Shown: positions 16,028-25,369, counted from the stretch's first letter. The stretch is 44,021 nt of DNA from Marinosulfonomonas sp. PRT-SC04 (GCA_001321835.1 JPUR01000157.1:1-44021); one strand, 5' to 3'. Notes: generated by a model not told the origin, from the letters alone. Numbers and translations are program-made.

Positions 16028-17035
16028 ATGGGTAAAGCTGAAAATCTGGTTGCTGATATCGAAGTGTTGGGGGCTAAATTGGCCGAGGCCAAGGCGTCGA
16101 TCTCGCAGCGTTTCATCGGCCAGAGCCGTGTTGTTGACCTGACATTGAGCGCTTTGTTGTGTGGTGGGCATGGTCTGTTGATCGGTCTGCCGGGGCTTGG
16201 AAAAACCCGTTTGGTGGATGCGTTATCAACCGTGATGGGCCTGAACGGCGCGCGGATACAGTTCACGCCGGATCTGATGCCTGCCGATATTTTGGGTTCT
16301 GAAGTGTTGGACGATGGGGCAGATGGCAAGCGGGCGTTTCGTTTCATTGAGGGGCCGATTTTTTGCCAATTGTTGTTGGCCGACGAGATCAACCGCGCCT
16401 CGCCGCGGACCCAGTCGGCGCTGTTGCAAGCGATGCAGGAAAAGCAGGTTTCGATCGCTGGGAAAGAGCGTGATTTGGGGCTGCCGTTTCATGTGCTGGC
16501 AACGCAAAACCCGATTGAGCAAGAGGGCACATATCCGCTGCCAGAGGCGCAGTTGGATCGGTTTTTAGTACAGATAGATGTGGAATATCCTGATCGAGCC
16601 ACTGAGAAAGCCATTATTTTGGCGACCACTGGTGTTGAGGAGGCTGAGGTTTCGCAGGTGTTCACGGCCCAAGAATTACTGGACGCGCAGACTTTGTTGC
16701 GCCGGATGCCGGTTGGCGATGCGGTGTTGGAGATGATCCTTGATCTGGTGCGCGGGTGCCGTCCTGATGATGTGTTGGCCAGTGATGCTGTGCGCGAAAA
16801 TGTATCGTGGGGGCCTGGGCCACGGGCGGCGCAAGCTCTGATGTTGATGGTGCGGGCGGCGGCGCTTTTGGATGGGCGATTGGCACCAACGCTGGATGAT
16901 GTGATCGACATGGCGCGGCCAGTTTTGAAGCACCGGATGGCGCTGACGTTTGCCGCCAAAGCGCGCGGCGAAACGCTGGGTGGATTGATTGATAATGTGG
17001 TGGCGGGGCTGGCCAAAACCGAGGCCGCTGCGTGA
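16028..17035 (+). CDS. MoxR-family AAA+ ATPase
   Basis: This 335-residue ATPase has Walker A GLPGLGKTRL (about 56-65), Walker B LLLADEINRASPRTQSALLQ (about 118), and sensor-1 LATQNPIEQEGTYPLPEAQL typical of MoxR. The C-terminal lid follows. MoxR proteins act as chaperone-like assembly factors together with VWA-domain partners. GGGAG lies six bases before the ATG. The gene overlaps the next (DUF58) gene by four bases (GTGA), starting a four-gene unit of overlapping reading frames. Confidence 0.95.
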   Translation: MGKAENLVADIEVLGAKLAEAKASISQRFIGQSRVVDLTLSALLCGGHGLLIGLPGLGKTRLVDALSTVMGLNGARIQFTPDLMPADILGSEVLDDGADGKRAFRFIEGPIFCQLLLADEINRASPRTQSALLQAMQEKQVSIAGKERDLGLPFHVLATQNPIEQEGTYPLPEAQLDRFLVQIDVEYPDRATEKAIILATTGVEEAEVSQVFTAQELLDAQTLLRRMPVGDAVLEMILDLVRGCRPDDVLASDAVRENVSWGPGPRAAQALMLMVRAAALLDGRLAPTLDDVIDMARPVLKHRMALTFAAKARGETLGGLIDNVVAGLAKTEAAA

Positions 17036-17907
17036 CAACAGCTGCCGCCTTCAGACGCAAATCAGCCGAGCTGGCGGGGGCTTTGCCGCCGTTGTTGGCC
17101 GAGGCTGAGCGTTTGGCGGCGATGGTTTTGTTGGGCGAACATGGGCGGCGACATTCCGGCAATGGCGATGAGTTTTGGCAATACCGTGTGGCGGTTGATG
17201 GCGATGAGGCGCGCCAAATTGACTGGCGGCGCTCGGCCAGATCAGACGTGCATTTCATTCGGCAAAAAGAATGGCAGGCGGCGCAATCGGTGATGCTCTG
17301 GGTTGATCAATCGGCCTCGATGCAGTTTTCCTCGGCCAAGGATTTGGTCAGTAAGGCTACGCGCGCGCAGGTTTTGGGGCTGGCGATTGCGTCCTTGTTG
17401 GTGCGCGGTGGCGAGCGAGTTGGCTTGAGCAACAGCGCAAATCCGGTGCGCAGCGGGCAGGGGCAATTGCTGCGGATGGCGCAAGAATTAGCGACACAAG
17501 TGGATCAGGTTGATTTTGGCGCGCCCGAAGTTCACGGTATTCGCCCCAACACCCGCGCGGTGTTCATCTCCGATTTCATGGGCAATTTTGAGGCAGTGAA
17601 GGTGGCGCTAACGGGTGCGGCAGATCGCGGTGTTAAGGGCGCTTTGTTGCAGATTTTGGATCCGCAAGAAGAGGCGTTTCCGTTTGATGGGCGCACGATT
17701 TTTGAAAGCATGGCGGGCAGTGTGCGCCATGAAACTTTGAAGGCGGGCGATCTGCGGGATCGTTATTTGCAGCGCTTGGCAGAACGCAAAGCAGCCTTGG
17801 CAGATTTGGCCCACGCCACCGGTTGGCACTACAGTTGCCATCACAGCAATGACGCAGGATCGGTGGCGCTGATGTGGCTCTATCATGCGTTGGAAAGGCG
17901 GCGTTGA
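17032..17907 (+). CDS. DUF58 domain (VWA-like) protein
   Basis: This 291-residue protein has the DUF58 block DEARQIDWRRSARSDVHFIR (about 57-78) and a VWA-like region beginning VMLWVDQSASMQFS, where a D-x-S-x-S metal-site pattern is present. No transmembrane segment is visible. DUF58 proteins nearly always follow MoxR ATPases and are the likely partner. The start is GTG inside the end of the MoxR gene. The stop overlaps the next ATG (TGATG). The role is inferred from the conserved pairing. Confidence 0.92.
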   Translation: MTTAAAFRRKSAELAGALPPLLAEAERLAAMVLLGEHGRRHSGNGDEFWQYRVAVDGDEARQIDWRRSARSDVHFIRQKEWQAAQSVMLWVDQSASMQFSSAKDLVSKATRAQVLGLAIASLLVRGGERVGLSNSANPVRSGQGQLLRMAQELATQVDQVDFGAPEVHGIRPNTRAVFISDFMGNFEAVKVALTGAADRGVKGALLQILDPQEEAFPFDGRTIFESMAGSVRHETLKAGDLRDRYLQRLAERKAALADLAHATGWHYSCHHSNDAGSVALMWLYHALERRR

Positions 17908-20672
17908 TGTTTAGCCTTGGCCCGATTGGATTTAGCGCACCGTGGTTGTTGCTGGGTTTGGCGGCCCTGCCAATCCTGTGGATTTTACTGCGCGCCGTGC
18001 CACCAGCGCCGATCAAGCGCCGTTTTCCCGGGGTGGTGTTGCTGCTGGGCTTGGCCGATGACGAGGTCCATGCCGACAAAACCCCGTGGTGGTTGATGTT
18101 GTTGCGGATGTTGGCGGCGGCGGCCGTGATCATCGGGTTTTCGGGGCCGGTTTTGAACCCAAAAGAGAGTGGCAGCGGTGCAGGGCCATTGCTGGTCGTG
18201 GTCGATGGCACATGGGCGGATGCGGCGGATTGGACCAAGCGTCAAGACCGAATTGCGGGCTTGCTTGAAGAAGCTTCGCGCGCGGGGCGGGTGGTGTCGT
18301 TGGCGGTTTTGACGGACTTACCGCAAACCGAAATGCAGTTTCTATCCGCTGATATTTGGCAAACCCGATTGGCCGGAATACAGCCGCAGGCGTGGCAGCC
18401 CAGTCGCGAGGATATTGTGGCATGGTCGGCCCGGTTTGGTGCAGACGGGTTTGACACCTATTGGGTGTCGGACGGTCTGGCCTTTGAGGGGCGCGAGATT
18501 TTGGTTAAGGCATTCAAGGCCAAGGGGGCGTTGACGGTGTTGCAAGACCCGCGCTCGGTGCTGGGTTTGCGGCCTGTTCAATTCCGTGACGGCGCGTTGC
18601 AGATCACCGTGTTGCGCAGTGACGTGGGTGCTATGAGGTCCGTGACGGTGACGGCGATTGGGCTGGATCCGAACGGTGTAGAACGTGAATTGGCGCGGGT
18701 GGATGTGGTGTTTGAAGCCGGTGAAAGCACCGCAGATGTGGCGCTGAGCCTGCCGCCGGAATTGCGAAACCGGATATCGCGATTTGCCATTCAGGGCTTG
18801 CATTCAGCGGGTGCCGTCAGCTTGACAGATGATGGATTGCGCCGTCGTGAGGTTGCGTTGATCGCCCCGCATGACGCACGTGAAGGGCTGCAACTTTTGT
18901 CACCATTGCACTATTTGAACCAAGCTTTAGAGCCGAGCGCGGACCTGATCAAAGGTGGGCTAGAAGATGTGTTGCCCGCGAACCCCGATGTGATTGTGTT
19001 GGCCGATGTGGCGGTGCTGACCACGGGGCAAGAAGCTGATTTAATCGAGTGGGTTGAGGCTGGCGGATTGCTGTTGCGGTTCGCCGGACCACGGCTGGCG
19101 GCGAGTGATTTAAGCCGGATGGTTGAGGATGCGTTGATGCCGGTGCGCTTGCGGGCGGGCGGCAGATCTGTGGGCGGTGCGATGAGCTGGGGGCAGCCAA
19201 AGGCGTTGCAACCGTTTCCTGACGCGTCGCCGTTTTTTGGTCTGACAATTCCCGCCGATGTGACGGTGACATCGCAGGTGTTGGCGCAGCCTGATCCGAA
19301 CTTGGCCAGCCGTGTGATTGCGTCTTTGGCCGATGGCACGCCGCTGGTGACACGCAAGGAAATTGGGCTGGGGCAGGTGGTGTTGTTCCATGTCACCGCC
19401 AACGCGCAGTGGTCCAGTTTGCCATTGTCGGGGTTGTTCGTGCAGATGCTGGAGCGGCTGGCGGTCACGTCGCATCAAGGTGCGCTGAGTGATGAGAATT
19501 TGGCCGGAACCACATGGGCGCCGGTGCAGGTTTTGGACGGGTTTGGGCAGTTGGCCGAGGCCGGTTCAATGGCAGGCATTAAGGGCGAAGACTTGGCGAC
19601 AGGCGTGGTCAGCGCCATGATGCCGCCCGGCGTTTATCAGAGTGAGGGGCGTCGTATGGCGGTGAATGCAGTTGGGGCTGAGACCGTATTGTCGGCAGTG
19701 AAATGGCCTGCAGACGTCACCGTTGAGGGGCTGTCGGACCTGCGTGAAACCTTGTTGAAGGGCGGGTTTCTGGCAGCGGCACTCGCATTGTTGATGTTGG
19801 ATGTTTTGGCGTCTTTATGGTTGTCAGGCCGCTTATTTGGCCCGCGCAGTACTGGCGTTGCCACGCTGATTGTGCTGGGTATGATGTCGCCGGATCATGC
19901 CTTGGCACAGTCGGATGATTTTGCCATCAACGCCACCGCCGAGGTGGTGTTGGCGCATGTGATAACGGGTGATGCTGCCGTTGACGAGATCGCGCATGCC
20001 GGTCTTATGGGGCTGTCGGATGTGCTGTTTCGGCGCTCAACCATTGAGCCTGCCAATCCGATTGCGATTGATCTGGAACGTGACGAACTGGCGTTTTTAC
20101 CGTTTCTATATTGGCCGATTACGGCCAGCCAACCGCTGCCCAGTAAAGCCGCCTATGCCAAGTTGAACCGCTATCTGCGCGGCGGTGGGATGATTATGTT
20201 TGACACCCGCGATGGCGATATTGCCGGTTATGGCACCGGCATCACTGCCGAGGGGCGCAAGCTGCAACAGCTGGCTCTGGGGCTGGATATTCCGCCGCTT
20301 GAGCCTGTTCCTGAGGACCATGTTTTGACCCGAAGTTTCTATTTGCTGCAGGATTTTCCGGGCCGTTATGTGGGGCGTGATGTTTGGGTCGAGGCTGCTC
20401 CTGCTGATGCTGAACGTGCTGAGGGGATGCCGTTTCGCAACCTGAATGACGGGGTGACGCCGGTGATTATTGGCGGCAATGATTGGGCCGCGGCTTGGGC
20501 CGTTGATAATGGCGGGGCGTTTATGTTTCGGGTCGGGCGCGGCTATAGTGGCGAGCGGCAGCGCGAGATTGCCTACCGGTTTGGCGTCAATCTGATCATG
20601 CATGTTTTGACTGGAAATTATAAATCCGATCAGGTGCATGTGCCCGCGTTGCTTGACCGATTGGGGCAATGA
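17907..20672 (+). CDS. Membrane protein with BatA N-terminal domain and C-terminal DUF4159
   Basis: This 921-residue protein starts with two hydrophobic segments (PWLLLGLAALPILWILL and MLLRMLAAAAVIIGFSGP), the pattern of the aerotolerance-regulator BatA N-terminal domain. A long extracytoplasmic region follows, with a VVVDGTWADAADWTKRQ segment resembling a degenerate VWA. A further membrane segment lies near 620-650, then a C-terminal DUF4159 domain (about 690-915: LYWPITASQPLPSKAAYAKL, GGGMIMFDTRDGDIAG, TRSFYLLQDFPGRY, INLIMHVLTGNYKSDQ-like end). The ATG overlaps the DUF58 stop by one base. It is a standard third member of the MoxR unit in alphaproteobacteria. Its biochemical role is not known. 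Confidence 0.9.
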   Translation: MFSLGPIGFSAPWLLLGLAALPILWILLRAVPPAPIKRRFPGVVLLLGLADDEVHADKTPWWLMLLRMLAAAAVIIGFSGPVLNPKESGSGAGPLLVVVDGTWADAADWTKRQDRIAGLLEEASRAGRVVSLAVLTDLPQTEMQFLSADIWQTRLAGIQPQAWQPSREDIVAWSARFGADGFDTYWVSDGLAFEGREILVKAFKAKGALTVLQDPRSVLGLRPVQFRDGALQITVLRSDVGAMRSVTVTAIGLDPNGVERELARVDVVFEAGESTADVALSLPPELRNRISRFAIQGLHSAGAVSLTDDGLRRREVALIAPHDAREGLQLLSPLHYLNQALEPSADLIKGGLEDVLPANPDVIVLADVAVLTTGQEADLIEWVEAGGLLLRFAGPRLAASDLSRMVEDALMPVRLRAGGRSVGGAMSWGQPKALQPFPDASPFFGLTIPADVTVTSQVLAQPDPNLASRVIASLADGTPLVTRKEIGLGQVVLFHVTANAQWSSLPLSGLFVQMLERLAVTSHQGALSDENLAGTTWAPVQVLDGFGQLAEAGSMAGIKGEDLATGVVSAMMPPGVYQSEGRRMAVNAVGAETVLSAVKWPADVTVEGLSDLRETLLKGGFLAAALALLMLDVLASLWLSGRLFGPRSTGVATLIVLGMMSPDHALAQSDDFAINATAEVVLAHVITGDAAVDEIAHAGLMGLSDVLFRRSTIEPANPIAIDLERDELAFLPFLYWPITASQPLPSKAAYAKLNRYLRGGGMIMFDTRDGDIAGYGTGITAEGRKLQQLALGLDIPPLEPVPEDHVLTRSFYLLQDFPGRYVGRDVWVEAAPADAERAEGMPFRNLNDGVTPVIIGGNDWAAAWAVDNGGAFMFRVGRGYSGERQREIAYRFGVNLIMHVLTGNYKSDQVHVPALLDRLGQ

Positions 20673-20673
20673 T

Positions 20674-22764
20674 ATGAGCGGTTCAATCCTGTTTTCCCCG
20701 ATCATCCCGTGGCTGTTTTTGTCGGCGCTTGGGGCGGTGGTTTTTGCGTTTGTTGGTTTTGCTATCTGGCGCGGATTGGCGGGCTGGATCTGGCGCGGGT
20801 TGGCGGCGCTGGTGTTGTTGGCCACCCTTGCAAACCCGTCGTTGCAACAAGAAGACCGCGAGGCTTTGTCCGACATTGTGCTGCTGGTGGTGGACGAAAG
20901 CGCCAGCCAGAATATCAGTGATCGTGCTGATCAAACGGCCCGTGCGCTGCGTGATTTGAGCGCCAGTATCATCGCCCGTCCCAACACTGAATTGCGCATC
21001 GCTTCGGTGCCGGATGCTGATGCTGATGGTGATGGCGGCACTTTGATGATGCGAACACTGGCCGAAGCGCTGGCTGAAATCCCGCAATCGCGGCTTGCCG
21101 GTGTGTTGTTGCTGACGGATGGGCAGGTGCATGATGTCGATCTGGCGCCGGTCGTCAACGTGCCCGTGCATACCTTGCTGACGGGGCACAAAACTGATTG
21201 GGATCGGCGTTTGACTGTGAAGAATGCGCCCGGCTTTGCCATCCTTGGCGAAGAGGTGGTTTTGACCCTGCGGATTGATGATCAAGGTGCGGTTCCGGCG
21301 GCTTTGGGCGCGCGCTCCGAGTTGCTGATTTCGGTGGATGGTGGGCCTGTTCAGAGTTTTACCGTGCAGGTTGGTAAGGATCTTGAGCTGCCGGTAAAGC
21401 TGCCGCATGGTGGGCTGAACGTGATCCAGTTCACGGTGCCCGAGGCGGTGGGCGAGCTGACCAACCGCAACAATGTGGCGGTGGTGCAGATCAACGGGGT
21501 GCGTGATCGTTTGCGGGTTTTGCTGGTGTCGGGCGAGCCACATCCGGGCGAGCGGACTTGGCGCAATTTGTTGAAATCTGACAGCTCGGTTGATCTGGTG
21601 CATTTCACCATTTTACGGCCGCCAGAAAAACAGGACGGGGTGCCGGTTTCGGAATTATCGCTGATTGCTTTTCCTGTGCGTGAGCTGTTCATCGACACGA
21701 TCGACAGCTTTGATTTGATCATTTTTGATCGTTACAAACGTCGTGGAATTTTGCCTGGTGTCTATCTGGATTCAGTGCGGGACTATGTCAAAAACGGCGG
21801 CGCGGTGATGGTGGCGGCGGGGCCAGATTTTGCATCGGCTGACAGTATTTATCATTCTGCCTTGGCTGATATTTTGCCAGCCCGACCCACGGCGCGGGTG
21901 TTGGAGCAAGGCTATAAACCGTTGTTATCTGAGATCGGGGCGCGCCATCCGGTGACCGAAGGGTTGGAGGCTTTTTCGCCCGCGCGTGCGCCAGAAGATG
22001 GTGAGGCTGATGGCCCGAATTGGGGCCGTTGGTTGCGCCAAATTGAGGTTGAGGCCACATCTGGTGACACGGTGATGACCGGCATTGATGCGCGTCCATT
22101 GTTGGTGCTGGATCGGGTTGGCGAGGGGCGGGTGGCGTTGCTGGCCTCGGATCAATCGTGGTTATGGGATCGGGGCTATGAGGGCGGCGGACCGCAGTTG
22201 GAATTGCTGCGTCGTTTGGCGCATTGGATGATGAAGGAGCCTGAGCTGGAGGAAGAGGCGTTGTGGGCGCAAGCGCAGGGCCAAACCATGACGATTATTC
22301 GTCGCACATTGGGCGAGGTTGTTGATGATGTCGAGGTCACAACGCCGGATGGCCGTGTCATTACGGTGCCGTTGAAACAGGTGACGCCGGGGCGTTATCA
22401 GGCCGAGTTTCAGGGGCCGCAGATTGGGCTGTACCGGTTGACGGATGGTGACAAAAAGGCGGTGATCGCGCTTGGTCCCTCGGCACCGCGCGAGTTTGAA
22501 GAGACCATTGCGACTGGTGAAAAACTGCTGCCTGTGACAGATGCGATGCGGGGCGGTGTGTTTGCGATTGAGGACGGGTTGCCGAGTTTGCGAAACGTAC
22601 GTTTAGGTCGTCCTGCGGCGGGGCGCGGTTGGCTGGGGCTGACCCCGCGCGCGGCGTATTTGACAACGGATGTGACCCTGACGCCGTTGCTGCCTGCATG
22701 GCTGACGTTGTTGTTGGCGATGATGTTGACGGTGGGGGCGTGGTTGCGCGAGGGGCGGCGCTGA
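20674..22764 (+). CDS. Membrane protein of the MoxR operon (glutamine-amidotransferase-like fold)
   Basis: This 696-residue protein has two N-terminal membrane segments (IIPWLFLSALGAVVFAFVG and a second near residues 40-55) and one at the C-terminus (TPLLPAWLTLLLAMMLTVGA). Between them is a VWA-like domain (VLLVVDESASQNISDRADQ, LLTDGQVHDV). A region (about 270-480) like class I glutamine amidotransferase folds follows, with FDLIIFDRYKRRGI and YVKNGGAVMVAAGPDF, where an active-site Cys is not seen. It starts one base after the preceding stop. It is the last gene of the MoxR unit. The end is immediately followed by the antisense tail of the next, convergent gene. Confidence 0.88.
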   Translation: MSGSILFSPIIPWLFLSALGAVVFAFVGFAIWRGLAGWIWRGLAALVLLATLANPSLQQEDREALSDIVLLVVDESASQNISDRADQTARALRDLSASIIARPNTELRIASVPDADADGDGGTLMMRTLAEALAEIPQSRLAGVLLLTDGQVHDVDLAPVVNVPVHTLLTGHKTDWDRRLTVKNAPGFAILGEEVVLTLRIDDQGAVPAALGARSELLISVDGGPVQSFTVQVGKDLELPVKLPHGGLNVIQFTVPEAVGELTNRNNVAVVQINGVRDRLRVLLVSGEPHPGERTWRNLLKSDSSVDLVHFTILRPPEKQDGVPVSELSLIAFPVRELFIDTIDSFDLIIFDRYKRRGILPGVYLDSVRDYVKNGGAVMVAAGPDFASADSIYHSALADILPARPTARVLEQGYKPLLSEIGARHPVTEGLEAFSPARAPEDGEADGPNWGRWLRQIEVEATSGDTVMTGIDARPLLVLDRVGEGRVALLASDQSWLWDRGYEGGGPQLELLRRLAHWMMKEPELEEEALWAQAQGQTMTIIRRTLGEVVDDVEVTTPDGRVITVPLKQVTPGRYQAEFQGPQIGLYRLTDGDKKAVIALGPSAPREFEETIATGEKLLPVTDAMRGGVFAIEDGLPSLRNVRLGRPAAGRGWLGLTPRAAYLTTDVTLTPLLPAWLTLLLAMMLTVGAWLREGRR

Positions 22765-23075
22765 TCAATCAGGCAGTGAGCGCGGATCAATATAGTGTTG
22801 GTTCCGGTCGGAATATCGACGCCATCCAGAGACCGCGTGAAGGGTTGCTCATGTTCGTGTGGGTGTGCCAGCGGGCGATATCCAAGGCGGTTGCCCTCAA
22901 TGTCCAGCACCTCCCAACCGTCGGCGTAATGCGCCCAACCGCTGTCGGGATGCGACAGGGTAACGGCGAAATTCCATGTGTCACCAGTGCGCTGTGCCTG
23001 CGCGCTTTCAACGATTGGATCATCGGCCAATGCGGGCAGGGGCAGCAGGGCTAGGGCAAGTGCGGTCAGCTTCAT
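22410..23075 (-). CDS. Small secreted protein with damaged 3' end, reading on into antisense of the neighbour
   Basis: The first 100 residues look like a short secreted Rhodobacteraceae protein. There is a signal peptide (MKLTALALALLPLPALA), then TGDTWNFAVTLSHPDSGWAH, YADGWEVLDIEGNRLGYRPL and EQPFTRSLDGVDIPTGT. Homologues I recall are about 115 residues and finish with a short D-S-V-H-G-like strand. Here, after TILIRAH, the frame changes character, crosses the stop of the convergent membrane-protein gene, and runs 355 bases antisense to it before stopping at 22410. I infer loss of the original last ~15 codons and stop, so the tail is not native. ATG 23075 has AAAGGAG eight bases upstream. No function is known. 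Confidence 0.6.
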   Translation of the reverse strand: MKLTALALALLPLPALADDPIVESAQAQRTGDTWNFAVTLSHPDSGWAHYADGWEVLDIEGNRLGYRPLAHPHEHEQPFTRSLDGVDIPTGTNTILIRAHCLIDQRRPSRNHAPTVNIIANNNVSHAGSNGVRVTSVVKYAARGVSPSQPRPAAGRPKRTFRKLGNPSSIANTPPRIASVTGSSFSPVAMVSSNSRGAEGPSAITAFLSPSVNRYSPICGP

Positions 23076-23147
23076 CACAGGCGCTCCTTTGGGCGGAGTT
23101 TGTCAGTGTCGGGCCGGTTTGTCGCGTCATGATACTGTGAGGTTGGA

Positions 23148-23843
23148 TCAGCCTTTTTGCAGCAAAACACTGCGGGAATGCGAGGCAAATTCACGCCGCC
23201 ACAGGATCAAGACGGTCAGGGCGGTGGCCAGCAATAATGGGATTGCGCCCAACAGCCATGCCAGTGCGCCAAGCGCGAAATACAGCGAGCGTAAGCCGTT
23301 GTTAAAGCTGCGCGCGGCGGTGATATTAATTTCGGCGGCTTGGGCGGCGCGGGGCACGCAGATCGGATCACTGGTGTCATTTGGCACCGAGGCCAGTATC
23401 ACGGCGCAATAGCCAAACAGCCGGTGCGACCAGACGAATTTCAAAAAACCATTGCCCAGAAACAGCACAACAACCAGAATTTTCACCTCCCAAACCACAG
23501 CGGGGGCGTTTTGCAATGACAGGTCTTGGGCGATGCCAAGCAGCTGTTCTTTGTTGCCAATCAGCGCCAGACCACCGCCAATGCCGATCATGCTGGCCGA
23601 GGCAAAAAACGTGGTGCCTTGGCGTAGGGTGGCCAAGATATTGGAGTCAAAAATCCGCGGCTGGCGGGTGATGAACTGGGTCATCCATTCGCGCCGATAC
23701 TCGGTCATAATCACTGAAACCGAGGGGTGGTTGCTGTTTGTGCGCTCAATGCTCCAGCCGATTCCCACCCATGCAAGCATCAGCAGGCTGATGGCAATCA
23801 GGTCAAGTGGGCCGAAAAATTGTAAGCGATCAAGGTGTTCCAT
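23148..23843 (-). CDS. DUF599 membrane protein
   Basis: This 231-residue protein has four to five hydrophobic segments (DLIAISLLMLAWVGIGW, FFASASMIGIGGGLALIG, VKILVVVLFLGNGFLKFVW and LGAIPLLLATALTVLILW) and the family motif YRREWMTQFITRQPRIFDSN. It also has AEINITAARSFNNGLRSLYF. The family is widespread in proteobacteria and has no assigned function. It is divergent from glcD with an 89-base spacer. Confidence 0.9.
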   Translation of the reverse strand: MEHLDRLQFFGPLDLIAISLLMLAWVGIGWSIERTNSNHPSVSVIMTEYRREWMTQFITRQPRIFDSNILATLRQGTTFFASASMIGIGGGLALIGNKEQLLGIAQDLSLQNAPAVVWEVKILVVVLFLGNGFLKFVWSHRLFGYCAVILASVPNDTSDPICVPRAAQAAEINITAARSFNNGLRSLYFALGALAWLLGAIPLLLATALTVLILWRREFASHSRSVLLQKG

Positions 23844-23887
23844 GGCGGGACCTTACCCGATGTGGTTAAAGCTTGCCAGCTGCGATA

Positions 23888-23910
23888 ATTGGTTATATTT
23901 TATTACCAAT
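23888..23910. promoter_or_regulatory. Imperfect palindrome in the glcD promoter region, candidate operator
   Basis: ATTGGTTATA and TATTACCAAT form a 9-of-10 matched dyad around TTT, ending 23 bases before the glcD start. The outer ATTGGT/ACCAAT half-sites recall the TGGT-ACCA halves of GntR/FCD regulators (PdhR, LldR, GlcC), although those operators usually have a 3-base spacer between these halves, not eleven. Confidence 0.4.
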
Positions 23911-23932
23911 CATCAGGTCAGGGACATCGCCA

Positions 23933-25369
23933 ATGGAAATGCCAGAGCCAAACGCCAGTGTTATCGCCAAAAAAACGCAGATCGTGGCGCGGTTGCAGGC
24001 GGTGTTGCCAAAGGGCGCGGTGATCTCGGATTCGATCCAGACCAAGGCCTATGAATGTGACGCGCTGAGCGCCTATCGCTGCCCGCCGTTGTGTGTGGTT
24101 TTACCGACCAGCACCGAAGAGGTTTCTGCCGTATTGAAGATTTGTCACGAGATCGGGGTGCCGGTGGTGCCGCGCGGGGCGGGCACCTCTTTGTCGGGCG
24201 GTGCGTTGCCCACTGCTGACTGTGTGGTTTTGGGGGTGGCGCGAATGAATGACGTGCTGGAAACTGATTACGACAACCGGTTTATTCGGGTGCAATCAGG
24301 GCGCACAAACCTGTCAGTGACGGGGGCTGTTGAGGCAAATGGCTTCTTCTATGCGCCCGATCCTTCTAGCCAATTGGCCTGCGCGATTGCTGGTAATATC
24401 GCGATGAATTCTGGCGGTGCGCATTGTTTGAAATACGGCGTCACCACCAACAATCTGTTGGGCGTGGTGATGGTGATGATGGATGGCAGCGTGGTTGAAA
24501 TTGGCGGCGCACATCTGGATGCCGGTGGGCTGGATCTACTGGGGTTGATTTGTGGATCCGAAGGGCAGTTGGGCGTGGTCACCGAGGCCACTTTGAAAAT
24601 ACTACCAAAGCCCGAAGGTGCGCGTCCGGTGTTGATTGGATTTGATAATAGCGAGGTGGCGGGCGCTTGCGTTTCCGACATCATCAAGGCGGGCGTTTTG
24701 CCGGTGGCGATTGAGTTTATGGACCGCCCCTGCATCGAGGCGACCGAGGCGTTTGCCCATGCGGGCTATCCTGATTGTGAGGCTTTGTTGATTGTTGAGG
24801 TCGAGGGATCCGACGCTGAAATTGACACGCAATTGGCGGTGATTATGGAGATCGCACGGCGGCATAATCCGGTGGAATTACGCGAGAGTAAGTCCGAGGA
24901 AGAGAGCGCTAAAATCTGGCTGGGCCGCAAATCGGCCTTTGGCGCGATGGGGCAGATTAACGATTATATGTGTTTGGATGGCACCATTCCGGTCAGCGAA
25001 TTGCCCTATGTTTTGCGCCGGATTGGCGAGCTGAGCAAAGAATACGGGCTGAAGGTTGGCAATGTGTTGCACGCTGGCGATGGCAACATGCATCCGTTGA
25101 TTTTGTATGATGCCAACAAGGCGGGCGACCTTGAATTATGCGAGGCGATGGGGGCGGATATTTTGAAATTATGCGTTGAAGTCGGTGGCTGTTTGACTGG
25201 CGAGCATGGCGTTGGCATTGAAAAACGCGATCTGATGAATGTGCAGTTTAATGCTGTGGATTTGGAGGCGCAATTGCGCATCAAAGATGTGTTTGATCCC
25301 AAGTGGTTATTGAACCCAGCTAAGGTGTTTCCACTGGACAGCACGGCGACGCGGAGGGCTTCATCATGA
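23933..25369 (+). CDS. glcD: Glycolate oxidase subunit GlcD (FAD-linked oxidase)
   Basis: This 478-residue protein has the FAD_binding_4 domain (about 55-230) with VVPRGAGTSLSGGALPTADC, SSQLACAIAGNIAMNSGG and the GSEGQLGVVTEATLKILPKP region. A C-terminal FAD-oxidase domain contains GNVLHAGDGNMHPLILYD and GCLTGEHGVGIEKRDLM. GlcD is the catalytic flavoprotein that oxidises glycolate to glyoxylate. I chose ATG 23933 behind AGGGA; ATG 23939 is the alternative. The stop overlaps the start of glcE (ATGA), as in the standard glcDEF operon. Confidence 0.95.
   Translation: MEMPEPNASVIAKKTQIVARLQAVLPKGAVISDSIQTKAYECDALSAYRCPPLCVVLPTSTEEVSAVLKICHEIGVPVVPRGAGTSLSGGALPTADCVVLGVARMNDVLETDYDNRFIRVQSGRTNLSVTGAVEANGFFYAPDPSSQLACAIAGNIAMNSGGAHCLKYGVTTNNLLGVVMVMMDGSVVEIGGAHLDAGGLDLLGLICGSEGQLGVVTEATLKILPKPEGARPVLIGFDNSEVAGACVSDIIKAGVLPVAIEFMDRPCIEATEAFAHAGYPDCEALLIVEVEGSDAEIDTQLAVIMEIARRHNPVELRESKSEEESAKIWLGRKSAFGAMGQINDYMCLDGTIPVSELPYVLRRIGELSKEYGLKVGNVLHAGDGNMHPLILYDANKAGDLELCEAMGADILKLCVEVGGCLTGEHGVGIEKRDLMNVQFNAVDLEAQLRIKDVFDPKWLLNPAKVFPLDSTATRRASS

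Noticed and set aside
20683..21603. 306-residue minus-strand frame opposite the MoxR-operon membrane protein
   Set aside because: Antisense shadow with His/Gln/Arg-rich low-complexity sequence; the plus-strand frame has membrane segments and VWA-like motifs.
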